A DNA stretch of 64,000 bases, taken from assembly GCF_000016785.1 (NCBI RefSeq), contig NC_009486.1, forward strand, positions 1,426,001 to 1,490,000, in the 5' to 3' direction. The first letter of the stretch is position 1. The number at the start of each line of letters is the position of its first letter. A model generated the notes under the pieces. That model was not told the DNA's origin, did no database searches, and saw only the letters and a program-made list of their open reading frames with translations. This document shows, one piece after another, positions 35,116 to 43,313 of the stretch. The stretch is from Thermotoga petrophila RKU-1 (GTDB lineage: Bacteria; Thermotogota; Thermotogae; Thermotogales; Thermotogaceae). The position numbers and the translations under genes were made by a program.

Positions 35116-35342
35116 GTTATCTTCCAATAGTTGATCCAAAAACTATGGAAAAGGTTTTACTGAAACTTGGATTTCAACGTGTTCGCCAAAAAGGAAGTCA
35201 TGTGTTCTACAGGCACAGCAATGGCAGATATACGACCATCCCATTTCATGCAAGAGCCTTGCCCAAATCACTTATAAGAAAAATCATCCGTGAAGCGGGT
35301 ATATCAGTGGAGGAATTCAAGAAAGTACTTGAGAATCTGTGA
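35112..35342 (+). CDS. hicA: HicA-family toxin, copy 2
   Basis: 76 residues with the catalytic region [26 protein letters not shown] and the complete helical end ([15 protein letters not shown]). Family members cleave mRNA; the His in GSHV is the expected catalytic residue. TTG start, coupled to hicB. This is the intact version of the frameshifted copy at 27464. Confidence 0.82.
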
Positions 35343-35364
35343 TCTCCTCAGGGAGATTGGGAAG

Positions 35365-35577
35365 ATGGAGACGCAAAAGGAGATAGTCTTCATCGCCGTG
35401 GAATCGGAGGACGGAGGATACATCGAAAAAACTGAGAGGTATTCGATATTCACGCAGGGAGATACCTGGGAAGAGCTCCTTGAGATGATAAAAGATGCGG
35501 TCAAATGCCATTTCGATGAGGGTGCTCCTAAGTACGTACATGCTCGCTTTGTGAAGGATGTGACGATTGCGGTATGA
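35365..35577 (+). CDS. HicB-like antitoxin of a second pair
   Basis: 70 residues (METQKEIVFIAVESEDGGYI, then TQGDTWEELLEMIKDAVKC), a HicB/UPF0150-like fold. ATG behind AGGGAGATTGGG. It overlaps by 3-4 bases the start of a broken HicA-like gene, so it is the second TA pair of this spot. Confidence 0.7.
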   Translation: METQKEIVFIAVESEDGGYIEKTERYSIFTQGDTWEELLEMIKDAVKCHFDEGAPKYVHARFVKDVTIAV

Positions 35578-35740
35578 AACTACCGAGGGATGTATCTGCG
35601 GATCGTTTGATAAGTTAGAAGATCTAGAATATGAGGTTGTCAGACAACGAGGGAGTCACGTACGTCTCTCCTATAGAGGAAAACACTTCATAACCGTACC
35701 GGTTCACAAGATGTAGTTGCGTACCATGGAATCAGCATTG
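35574..35740 (+). pseudogene. HicA-like toxin remnant
   Basis: Starts MKLPRDVSADRLI from the ATG at 35574, then stops; another frame continues LEDLEYEVVRQRGSHVRLSY, then RGKHFITVPVHK. The pieces match the HicA pattern with one or more frame changes. Inactive. Confidence 0.65.
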
Positions 35741-35786
35741 AACAACCCCCATCCCCCCTGGATTGGAAGGTTGTTGTAGATTGATT

Positions 35787-36188
35787 TCAGACATCTTTAT
35801 CAGCGATCCTTTTCGATTCATTCACGTACGTTTCTATTATCCTTCTGAACGTTGTGTTGTTTTGCATCAACTCTTCGAACCCTCCGACAGACGAAACTTT
35901 TCCGTTTTCAAGGAAGATTATCTTACTCGCAACCCTTATGATATTCGGTTTGTGCGATATCATGATGGCTGTTTTTTCTTTCAAAAATTCAATCAATTTC
36001 TCCAGTAAGAATTTTTCTGTTATCGTGTCCAGGTTTGTGAGAGGTTCATCCAGAACAACAACTGGTTTGTCTGCATAGAAGAGTCTGGCAAGTTGTATCC
36101 TCTGTTTTTCTCCTCCTGAGACGAAACTTCCTCCTTCTCCAAGTTTTCTTCCTCTCAGATGTTCTATTCCAAGTTCTTTTATGATTCT
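35787..36188 (-). pseudogene. ABC exporter remnant (ATPase C-terminal part), module 4
   Basis: An open frame without start encodes IKELGIEHLRGRKLGEGG, signature VSGGEKQRIQLARL, Walker B VVVLDEPLTNLD, the switch His (MISHKPN) and a normal C-terminus. The membrane domain and Walker A are missing, so this is the tail of a lost exporter like those of modules 2 and 3. Confidence 0.75.
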
Positions 36189-36251
36189 TTACTTTCCCTC
36201 CCTGATGTTCTGGAAGATTTTTCAGAAAGGCCTTCCCATCACCAATGTTCG

Positions 36252-37022
36252 CTAATACATATCGATGTTTCCGTACTTTCTTGCTGCAAATTCAATCAAC
36301 CGCAGTGTGAAATAGGCCAAAACGAGGTATGCAAGACCTACTGCCGCTTCCCAGGCACTTGAAATCCAGGCCTTCATTTTAAATCCTTGCAGAGCGTATA
36401 TTATGCTTTCGACCGAACGCGAAAGCGGCAAAAGCTGTGAAAGCCATCTGAAAAACACGGGCAGTCTTTCTATAGGAAAACTTGCACCGCTCAAAATGAA
36501 AACCAACATCTCTGCAACACCAAGAAGCATGTTGATATCTCTCGTCAGCAGTCCAAGAGCTGCCACCGTCATTCCGAAACTGCTCAGAGCCAGTACACCT
36601 ATCGTCATATGGGCAAAAAGGCTCGCAGTAATGGAGGGATCAAGTTTTAAAAAGCAAAATGAAACAGCCAGTCCCAGAATCACCGTGGCCAGTGCATCGA
36701 TTATGTGAAAAGGCATCTTTTTTAGCATTACTTTGAATTTCGATGAAGGCGAAACAACGAAGAAAATCAACGATCCCTGATCTCGCTCGGAGAAAAATAT
36801 TATGCCGAGCCCTTTAAAAACGCTTATTGAAGACAGAGCCATGATATTTGCTATTATGAAAGCTCTCGCATCGTGCAGCGTTTTATATCCATATGCAAGA
36901 AGTGTTGAGTAAAAGAGCAGCCGAAAAATCGGATTGATGATCTTTTCAGCGGCATAGGCTTTCCAGTTCAGCCACAGGGAAACCCCTTTGTACGAAATCC
37001 AAAAATGTCTGAGCAGCCTCAC
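36252..37022 (-). CDS. ABC-2 type permease, module 4
   Basis: 256 residues, six hydrophobic segments, with SGASFPIERLPVFFRWLSQLLP in the place of the ABC-2 signature. GTG start 4 bases after the stop of the preceding permease remnant. Possibly partners with the ATPase at 39190. Confidence 0.75.
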   Translation of the reverse strand: MRLLRHFWISYKGVSLWLNWKAYAAEKIINPIFRLLFYSTLLAYGYKTLHDARAFIIANIMALSSISVFKGLGIIFFSERDQGSLIFFVVSPSSKFKVMLKKMPFHIIDALATVILGLAVSFCFLKLDPSITASLFAHMTIGVLALSSFGMTVAALGLLTRDINMLLGVAEMLVFILSGASFPIERLPVFFRWLSQLLPLSRSVESIIYALQGFKMKAWISSAWEAAVGLAYLVLAYFTLRLIEFAARKYGNIDMY

Positions 37023-37025
37023 TTC

Positions 37026-37690
37026 TCAAACCAGCTCCCCTTCCGCTCTGCTTTTTCTTTCTATCTTTTTGAAAAGAACATGTCCTAAAAGAAAGTAAAA
37101 AAGCGTGAGTAAAAGTGCGTTGAAAATCAAATCCTTTCCAGCACTGCCAACTTCAAAGGAATCTCTCATCAGCGTAACTGACCAGCTTATGGGAAGGAAA
37201 CTGGAAATCACTCGAATCCATTTTGGAAGAATGTCTATCGGAAAGAGCATTCCCGAGATGAAATACACCGGATACTGGATCGTTGACATCCATGAAAAGG
37301 CGTTCTTTGAGAGTGTCAAAAGCGTTGCAAAAACGAAAGAGGTGGAAATGAAGGAAAGGACCAGTATCAGAAACGAACAGGCAAACATCACGGGATTCGA
37401 AATGGCAAACTCCAACTTCAAGACAAAATAAGAATAAGCCACAACCACGGCGGCTTCCATCTAATTCCCCCGCTTCAATCAATATCAGCGGATTCTGATA
37501 ATGCAGAAATTTTTGCAAAGTAGCAGCCTCTGGCACTCTTTTCCAGAAAGATTGCGACCACCAACACTGCCACCAAACCACCCGCTTGCACGAGACCTAT
37601 TTTCATTTGATAAATTCCCACGGTGATTGCTACTTATCCACTGTTGAACAATATAGCAATGGGACGTGAAAGAATCATCAAAAACCCTGC
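37026..37690 (-). pseudogene. ABC-2 type permease, broken, module 4
   Basis: The C-terminal 144 residues (37460 to 37026) are good ABC-2 sequence (YFISGMLFPIDILPKWIRVI). Upstream, pieces of the N-terminal part appear in other frames (MILSRPIAILFNSG, a stop, then VAITVGIYQMKIGLVQAGGL), so at least one stop and one frame change disrupt it. Confidence 0.65.
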
Positions 37691-38484
37691 AACCCATTTT
37701 TCCTTCCTTTGGTTTGAAGTACCTTAAAAGAAATGGTGCCAAAAGCTAAGTACAGTAAAGATAAAACAATCAAGATGATGAATTCTTTTTTCAAGTCAAG
37801 CAATGTGTTTGTTTTCATGAGAAAATAGCGTGTGAGGTCCAACCCCCACGTAAATGGAAAAGCATATGCAAGATATTCCAGCACTTTTGGAAGAACATTC
37901 ACAGGAAAAAACATACCACCAATCAGAGGAGCGGCATTACCAAGCAAACTCACCAGTTCGTCCCCTTCTTTGAATCTCAACGTGATGCCAAAAAACAGAA
38001 AGACAAGACCGAAAGAAGCGATTATGGAAAGAATAACAACACCCGCTGCAAGGGCAAACTCAACCAGGTTGAAGGTCATCAGATTCAGCAGCACTGCCAG
38101 GACGATTATCGGAACAGACTCCACGGTAACTTTCACAAGACCAAAAACCGACCACGAGAGGATGTACCCTATGGAACTCACGGGCATGATGAACAGTTCT
38201 TCCAGCTGTCCTATTCTCATGTAGTACCTCAAAGCAAAGACAGATCCCCAGAGTACCTCAACGTAGTTCCAGTAAGCTGCCCCTAGCAGGAGGTATCCGA
38301 TGATGTTCTTCGTGTTCGTCGCACCGTAGAAAAACCGTACAAGGCCTGATTCTGTGCCAAAGTAATAGAGCAGGACAACGGGCATTATCGTCAGAAGGGG
38401 TGTGAGGAAAGCTCCATACCAGTCTATTCTGTATCTTTTCGCACTCAGGAAACTGGCTTTTGCAAGATACAGACTTCTCACCAT
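37678..38484 (-). CDS. ABC-2 type permease, module 4
   Basis: About 268 residues, six hydrophobic segments, with GMFFPVNVLPKVLEYLAYAFP near the end. ATG at 38484 is 9 bases after AAGGAGA; an ATG at 38493 is an alternative. Overlaps the upstream permease gene by 7 bases. Confidence 0.82.
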   Translation of the reverse strand: MVRSLYLAKASFLSAKRYRIDWYGAFLTPLLTIMPVVLLYYFGTESGLVRFFYGATNTKNIIGYLLLGAAYWNYVEVLWGSVFALRYYMRIGQLEELFIMPVSSIGYILSWSVFGLVKVTVESVPIIVLAVLLNLMTFNLVEFALAAGVVILSIIASFGLVFLFFGITLRFKEGDELVSLLGNAAPLIGGMFFPVNVLPKVLEYLAYAFPFTWGLDLTRYFLMKTNTLLDLKKEFIILIVLSLLYLAFGTISFKVLQTKGRKNGLQGF

Positions 38485-39236
38485 GATTCCCATTCTCCTT
38501 TTTTTCGAATCTCGTTTTCTGCCTTTTTAAGCAACCATACTCCGAGGATCAGATAGGCAAAACTCAAACCTGTCAGTATCAGGAGTTGGGGAACAAAGCC
38601 ACTCATGTTTCCGTTTTTTATTATGCTTCTTCCTATGGAGATGAGGTAGGTGAGCGGTATCATGTACGAGATGAGTCGAACGTAAGAAGGGAAATTCTCA
38701 ACAGGATTGACCATCCCTGAGAGGACGCCAAAAAAGAATTGGGCAGTGGAATTTATGCTTCTGATTCTCTTCTTCCACAACGACAACGCTGCGAAAAATA
38801 TCGAAAAGAATGTTATGTAAACACCGCTCACCGCCAGCAAAAGAAGAAAGTAAAGATGGATCTCAAGCTTTATACCGGAAAGGTAGAAGAAAAGCAATGT
38901 GAAGAATGTTATGTACAGGTTCATTAGGAATGTGTCAGCGGCTTTTGAGAACAAAAAAGCCAAAAGACTGATTGGAGCAAGTACCACGGAGATGAGGGCA
39001 CCTTCTTCTCTTTCTTCTGTGAATCCGTCTCCCACCCCAAAGAAGTACTGGTTCAGCCAGTACCAGAGCAGGGCTCCTATCAACACGTTCTCTGCAAGCG
39101 AGTTCACATCAGCGATTCTGGAAGAAAACACATAAGGTCCTATGATGAAAAATGGTGTCAGAGCCATGTTCACCCACACGAACCTGTATTTAAGCCTTAT
39201 CTTCATCTCCTTCAGAACCAGATGGAGTATCTTCCT
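38478..39236 (-). CDS. ABC-2 type permease, module 4
   Basis: About 252 residues, six hydrophobic segments, ABC-2-like end (SGMVNPVENFPSYVRLISYMIP). The ATG at 39236 begins MRKILHLVLKEMKI. It overlaps the ATPase gene by 47 bases, so it is a translationally coupled partner. Confidence 0.82.
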   Translation of the reverse strand, partial: RKILHLVLKEMKIRLKYRFVWVNMALTPFFIIGPYVFSSRIADVNSLAENVLIGALLWYWLNQYFFGVGDGFTEEREEGALISVVLAPISLLAFLFSKAADTFLMNLYITFFTLLFFYLSGIKLEIHLYFLLLLAVSGVYITFFSIFFAALSLWKKRIRSINSTAQFFFGVLSGMVNPVENFPSYVRLISYMIPLTYLISIGRSIIKNGNMSGFVPQLLILTGLSFAYLILGVWLLKKAENEIRKKGEWESW

Positions 39237-39966
39237 CATCCATATTTCGCCCCCTGATGAGGTTTTCGAACACCTCATATACTTCGCTTCTTTCGCTGCG
39301 GATATCCTTGTATCTCACTTCCATCTGTACACGACCGTTTCTAAGAAGAACAACGCAGGCATTCTCGGGAAGAACGTGAAGTACATGACTTATCATTACG
39401 ATAGTCAATCCCCTCCTGTTCCGTTCATCCAAAAAACCGACCATTTCACGCACCGACGGTGGATCCAGACCGTTGAGTATCTCGTCGATGAACAGTACCT
39501 CTGGATCGTGAATTAGCGCTTTACAAATCATCAACTTTTTCCTCATGCCCGTTGAAAACTCTTCGACGGGTTTGTCTTTGTATTCGAACAGACCGAATCT
39601 TTTGAGAAGCTCTTCCATTCGTTCTCTTCTGACTTTTTTCGGTACGCCGTATACACCCCCAAAGATATCGAGGTTTTCCCAGGCAGTGAGTTTCCAGTAC
39701 AGACTTCTCTCGTTTGCAAGAACCACCCCTATTCTCGCAGATAGTTTCTTCCAGTGCTTTTTCACATCAACGCCGAGAACCTTCACTTCCCCATCGTCAG
39801 GAAGCAAGAGACCTATCATGATTTTCAGCAGTGTGCTTTTTCCCGAACCGTTCTCGCCGACGATTACCTTGAAGTCTCCCTCTTCTGCGTAAAAATCAAC
39901 TTTATCGAGAACTCGAAGTTCTCCGAAGGATTTCCTGACACCGGACACTTCTACGACTTTTCTCAT
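39190..39966 (-). CDS. ABC transporter ATPase, module 4
   Basis: 258 residues with Walker A GENGSGKST, signature FSTGMRKKLMICKAL and Walker B LFIDEILNGLDPP. The start overlaps the radical SAM gene (ATGA). With several ABC-2 permease genes downstream it forms an export or immunity system for the module 4 peptide (inference). Confidence 0.87.
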   Translation of the reverse strand: MRKVVEVSGVRKSFGELRVLDKVDFYAEEGDFKVIVGENGSGKSTLLKIMIGLLLPDDGEVKVLGVDVKKHWKKLSARIGVVLANERSLYWKLTAWENLDIFGGVYGVPKKVRRERMEELLKRFGLFEYKDKPVEEFSTGMRKKLMICKALIHDPEVLFIDEILNGLDPPSVREMVGFLDERNRRGLTIVMISHVLHVLPENACVVLLRNGRVQMEVRYKDIRSERSEVYEVFENLIRGRNMDEEDTPSGSEGDEDKA

Positions 39967-41291
39967 ACCAACTTCACCCTTTCACGGAACTTTGAAAATA
40001 ATCTCAAAAGTTCTGGATAAGAATTTTGATGAAAAACTTTCCAGCAATCTTTCTTTGTTTTCAAAATATAGGCGTTAAACCTACAGCCACCATTACATAT
40101 AGGTAAATAGATACAGTCCTTACACTCGTTGTCAGTATTATCGTTTTCCATGAATTGAGAGTAACGCCTCAAAAAGTCTATTGGAGAATTAAGAAATTCA
40201 CTGTAGGAACATATCCTAAACTCCTCTCTTCCCACTCCCGAAATACAATTGTACAAATCTCCGTTAGGAGCAACAACTAGATCTGTTTCCTTATGGTAGG
40301 TACATGGCCAGATGTTGAGAAAATCCAATAGGAAAATGTCCCGTTCTAGAGCAACTTTTATAGTATTTACATAAATATTTGCATACTCTGCAATATCAGG
40401 TATATTCTCGATCGTATAGGCACAAGAACTATTTGGATGACTTAGTAATCCAATGTTGAACAAAAATCTCTCTTTTATCGTATTTTTACCGAAGATGTCT
40501 ATGAGCTCATCTATCATCATACCGTATTTTTCCTCTGAATTCATTCTGTCTAAAACAGTATGGATAACTATTGTTAAATTTGTTTTATTAAGTAATTTGT
40601 TTATGTTATCTATTATTACTTCCCAAGTCCCGTCGTAGTTTTGCGAGATCCTTCTTTTATCATGAATGTTTTTTGGCCCATCTATGGTTATTTGAATAAA
40701 CCTGAATTTGGAATTACTTAGTACTTCAAACATATGATTAGAAAAACTCACACCATTTGTTATTATATTGTACTGCTTGATCGGCACTTGCTCTTTTTCA
40801 GCAATTCTAATAATTTCACTCAACTTTTCAGGATAGAGAGAAGGCTCTCCACCAAAAAATGTCACAGCAATGGTCTTCGTGTCAAACAGATCCATCAAGG
40901 CTAGCCATAAATTTACTCTATCTTGAGGAGAAAGTGAACCATTTCTTTCTTTATTATGTGGTTTGATACCTTGCTGCATACAATAAATGCAGTTTAAATT
41001 ACAGTTCAATGTTATGACATCTGTTATTGATAAAACAGAGCGGTCATACTTGATTTTATTCGAAATATACTTGAACAATGCATACTCATTAATATGATTC
41101 TCCAATACAATACCTCTATCTACAAAAGTTGACAAGAGAAACTCCTCATTAGCACCGTTGAGTGCAGCTTGTAATCTTCTCAGCTCATCCACATTGGTTT
41201 CCGCATAACTTCTTAACAACACGTTATAAAGAAGGATCCGGTTCTTTTCTTGTACTTTAATGAGAAAATCCGAGAATTTGTACCCTGACAT
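39963..41291 (-). CDS. Radical SAM/SPASM peptide maturase, module 4
   Basis: 442 residues. CNLNCIYC at Cys 97, 101, 104, FFGGEPSLYPE motif, and a SPASM end with CISGVGREEFRIC and CKDCIYLPICNGGC. ATG at 41291 behind GGGGTGG. AT-rich. It lies 99 bases after the 29-aa two-Cys peptide gene, with a palindrome between. This peptide is its likely substrate. Confidence 0.86.
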   Translation of the reverse strand: MSGYKFSDFLIKVQEKNRILLYNVLLRSYAETNVDELRRLQAALNGANEEFLLSTFVDRGIVLENHINEYALFKYISNKIKYDRSVLSITDVITLNCNLNCIYCMQQGIKPHNKERNGSLSPQDRVNLWLALMDLFDTKTIAVTFFGGEPSLYPEKLSEIIRIAEKEQVPIKQYNIITNGVSFSNHMFEVLSNSKFRFIQITIDGPKNIHDKRRISQNYDGTWEVIIDNINKLLNKTNLTIVIHTVLDRMNSEEKYGMMIDELIDIFGKNTIKERFLFNIGLLSHPNSSCAYTIENIPDIAEYANIYVNTIKVALERDIFLLDFLNIWPCTYHKETDLVVAPNGDLYNCISGVGREEFRICSYSEFLNSPIDFLRRYSQFMENDNTDNECKDCIYLPICNGGCRFNAYILKTKKDCWKVFHQNSYPELLRLFSKFRERVKLV

Positions 41292-41351
41292 ACAACCACC
41301 CCATTTTTGTAGAGTACTTAATAATCAAATATTCCTAGATATTCCTAATAG

Positions 41352-41369
41352 AGAAGGCGGCCGCCTTCT
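41352..41369 (-). promoter_or_regulatory. Perfect 18-bp palindrome between peptide and maturase, module 4
   Basis: AGAAGGCGGCCGCCTTCT, centred about 20 bases after the stop of the 29-aa peptide gene. Position equivalent to the hairpin at 32605-32637 in module 3. Confidence 0.65.
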
Positions 41370-41390
41370 TTAAAAATTTCTAACCTCAGT

Positions 41391-41480
41391 CTAAGGAGTT
41401 ACTACTGCACATCTTTGACTTCTGTTAGTGCATCCACCTAAAGGAATAGAATGGTTCGCGATTCGCTTAAGTACATTCAT
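41391..41480 (-). CDS. 29-residue two-Cys peptide, RiPP precursor candidate
   Basis: ATG at 41480 behind AAAGGGGGGACAAAGG. The peptide starts MNVLKRIANHSIPLGG and goes on CTNRSQRCAVVTP, with Cys at 17 and 24. Its start overlaps the end of precursor D (ATGA), so the two are translationally coupled. It precedes a radical SAM/SPASM gene and an ABC export set. Too short for routine annotation. Confidence 0.65.
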   Translation of the reverse strand: MNVLKRIANHSIPLGGCTNRSQRCAVVTP

Positions 41481-41716
41481 CCTTTGTCCCCCCTTTCATT
41501 CGATATTAGAAGCCTCGCGAGGCTTTTATTAAACCGTAAAATTTGATTTCCAGCCGTTAAATCTTCCGAGTGTGACTTCTCTAGCAGGAGGGTGTGAACA
41601 ACAGTTTTTTTCCTCACTGTCGTTTGATAATCATCAGAAGGACTGGGAAACACAAGCGTGTATAGGAGAGAGAGCAGAATAACTATTGTGAGAATGATCC
41701 TTCTCACGATTTTCAT
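41477..41716 (-). CDS. Secreted small peptide precursor D
   Basis: 79 residues from the ATG at 41716 behind AAGGGGG. The first 53 residues are nearly those of precursor C (MKIVRRIILTIVILLSLLYT, then VFPSPSDDYQTTV). At the place where C ends in TVGN it reads TAGNQILRF and runs on through a palindrome to overlap the 29-aa peptide gene. It is divergent from the deleted regulator 4. The extension may be non-functional read-through or a coupling device. Confidence 0.6.
   Translation of the reverse strand: MKIVRRIILTIVILLSLLYTLVFPSPSDDYQTTVRKKTVVHTLLLEKSHSEDLTAGNQILRFNKSLARLLISNERGDKG
41510..41525 (-). promoter_or_regulatory. 16-bp palindrome before the 29-aa peptide gene
   Basis: AAGCCTCGCGAGGCTT, inside the 3' part of precursor D, about 30 bases before the next start. 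Equivalent in place to 32784-32801. Confidence 0.55.
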
Positions 41717-41827
41717 CCCCCTTCCTCATTAGAACAGATCTTTTGTGACCTTTCAAATCTTCCTGGTTTTGAAAAGCCCTTTTTAAAGCGTTCTGCGATA
41801 AAGGATTTTCATTGAGATTTCATGTTT

Positions 41828-41870
41828 TGTGCAATTTCACTCCTAACGTTACACAGCAGTGTGATAAAAT
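41828..41870 (+). promoter_or_regulatory. Promoter region of regulator 4
   Basis: Same layout as 33118-33160: imperfect inverted repeat (TGTGCAA / TTACACA) and an extended -10 TGATAAAAT. Confidence 0.45.
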
Positions 41871-41902
41871 AGCGTAAAAATAATAGTTTTGGAGGGAAAG
41901 GA

Positions 41903-42353
41903 TTGAAAAGTCATCAACTTTTGAAAGCACCATTTCAGCATGGATTTCTTTTCTCACGACCACTTGTTACATACTGCTTCAAAACATGCCATGATGCATC
42001 CTGGAAACATTACATAAGATTTCTGAAATACCGTCATGAAAAGCTTTATGAGGAGGCTCTCTCAGAAATAGATAGCGCAATAGATGAAAAGAAAGAAACT
42101 AGAAAGATTCACTTTGAAATACATCGAGATGAAAGAGCCTGACAGAAAATTCCTTGATAGATTTCTGAGGAACTGCGGAAGGTACGATGGAGTGAGGTTT
42201 GGGATCAGGCTAAGGAAGCCGGATGTGGTGAGAGAGTTTGCAAAGAGGCACTCTCTCAAGGTTCAGCCCCTGTTTGTTGCCTTCTGGTGTGAAGAGGACG
42301 GCAGGGCAAGAAGAAGACTGGTGAGGATATTACACTGGATGACTCAAGAGTGA
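41903..42353 (+). pseudogene. TPR-like regulator 4 with internal deletion
   Basis: The first 60 residues (TTG start, MKSHQLLKAPFQHGFLFSRP) match regulator 3. At about 42083 the sequence jumps to the C-terminal domain in another frame (KKLERFTLKYIEMKEPDRKF ... FVAFWCEEDGRARRRL), deleting about 1.15 kb with the HTH. The regulator is inactive, although its partner peptide and maturase genes look intact. Confidence 0.8.
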
Positions 42354-43201
42354 TCGAGTGGGAAAACGGGTGTCAGTTTCTGTGCTTTTTCTTTCAGTAT
42401 CTGCAGTTCTTCTTCGCTGATTTTTGTTCCCTGATTTTCAACGATTTGACACATCCACCAGAGAAATTCCTGGTGACTTGGACTCACAGCTGCGGTGACG
42501 GGCAGTGATAGTGTGAAGCGAAGTGCCATGGATGCTTCTTCGAAATCATCCACAGGATGATACCAGCATTTTTCCCAGCGTTTTTCTTCTCCTTCCTCCA
42601 GACGTCTTTTTGCCAGAGCCTTTATTGCCAGAATTCCCATGTTTTTCTCCCGGGCTTTGCTGTAAAGTCTTTTGCCAAATCCTTTTCCCAGCCAGCTTGC
42701 CCAGTTCAGTGGAAAAAGTACCGTATCGAAATCGAACCTTTCCAGCATCGAAAGTGCAGCTTCCTCACTGTGAGCAGAAAAACCGATGTACCTTATCAGT
42801 CCTTCTTCTTTTGCCTTCAAAAAGGCCTCTATAGCTCCATTCGGTGAAAAGATGGCCTCCACCTCATCGAGCGTGGTCACAGCATGGAACTGATAAAGGT
42901 CAAAGTGATCCGTCTGGAGTCTCTTCAGAGATTCGTTCAATTCTTTCCAGGCACCTTCTTTTGTTCTCTCCATCGTTTTACAGGCCAGAAACACCTGGTC
43001 TCTGTAAGGCTTCAGCGCTGGGCCAAGTTTTTCCTCGGCGTCTCCGTAGGAAGGAGCAACGTCGAAGTAGTTTATGCCCCTCTCGATCGCTCTGGCAACT
43101 ATCTTTTTTGCAGATTCCACGGACTCGTTCATCACAACGATTCCGCCGAATCCGACCACAGAGAGCTTTTCACCTGTTTTCCCCAGAACTCTTTTTTCCA
43201 C
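42344..43201 (-). CDS. Aldo/keto reductase
   Basis: About 285 residues, NADPH-dependent reductase fold. Typical landmarks are GINYFDVAPSYGDAEEKLG (catalytic Asp and Tyr near 45-55), CKTMERT with the Lys, the LDLYQFHAV-type strand with His, and the Ser/Pro-rich C-terminal turn. The GTG at 43201 lies behind GGGGGGAT. Single gene, convergent with regulator 4; the two ends overlap by 10 bases, and the accessory region stops here. Substrate unknown. Confidence 0.88.
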   Translation of the reverse strand: MEKRVLGKTGEKLSVVGFGGIVVMNESVESAKKIVARAIERGINYFDVAPSYGDAEEKLGPALKPYRDQVFLACKTMERTKEGAWKELNESLKRLQTDHFDLYQFHAVTTLDEVEAIFSPNGAIEAFLKAKEEGLIRYIGFSAHSEEAALSMLERFDFDTVLFPLNWASWLGKGFGKRLYSKAREKNMGILAIKALAKRRLEEGEEKRWEKCWYHPVDDFEEASMALRFTLSLPVTAAVSPSHQEFLWWMCQIVENQGTKISEEELQILKEKAQKLTPVFPLDHS

Positions 43202-43313
43202 GGAAAATCCCCCCTTCAACGACTGGGTCTATTATACATCCAGGACCTTAATTTCTCCAAATTGTATCGATTTTAAATGGACATGGTATAAATGGGTTTG
43301 AGAGGTGATGAAG

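Noticed and set aside
8131-42353. CRISPR array in the accessory region
   Set aside because: No regularly spaced direct repeats found; the repeated sequences are gene duplications.
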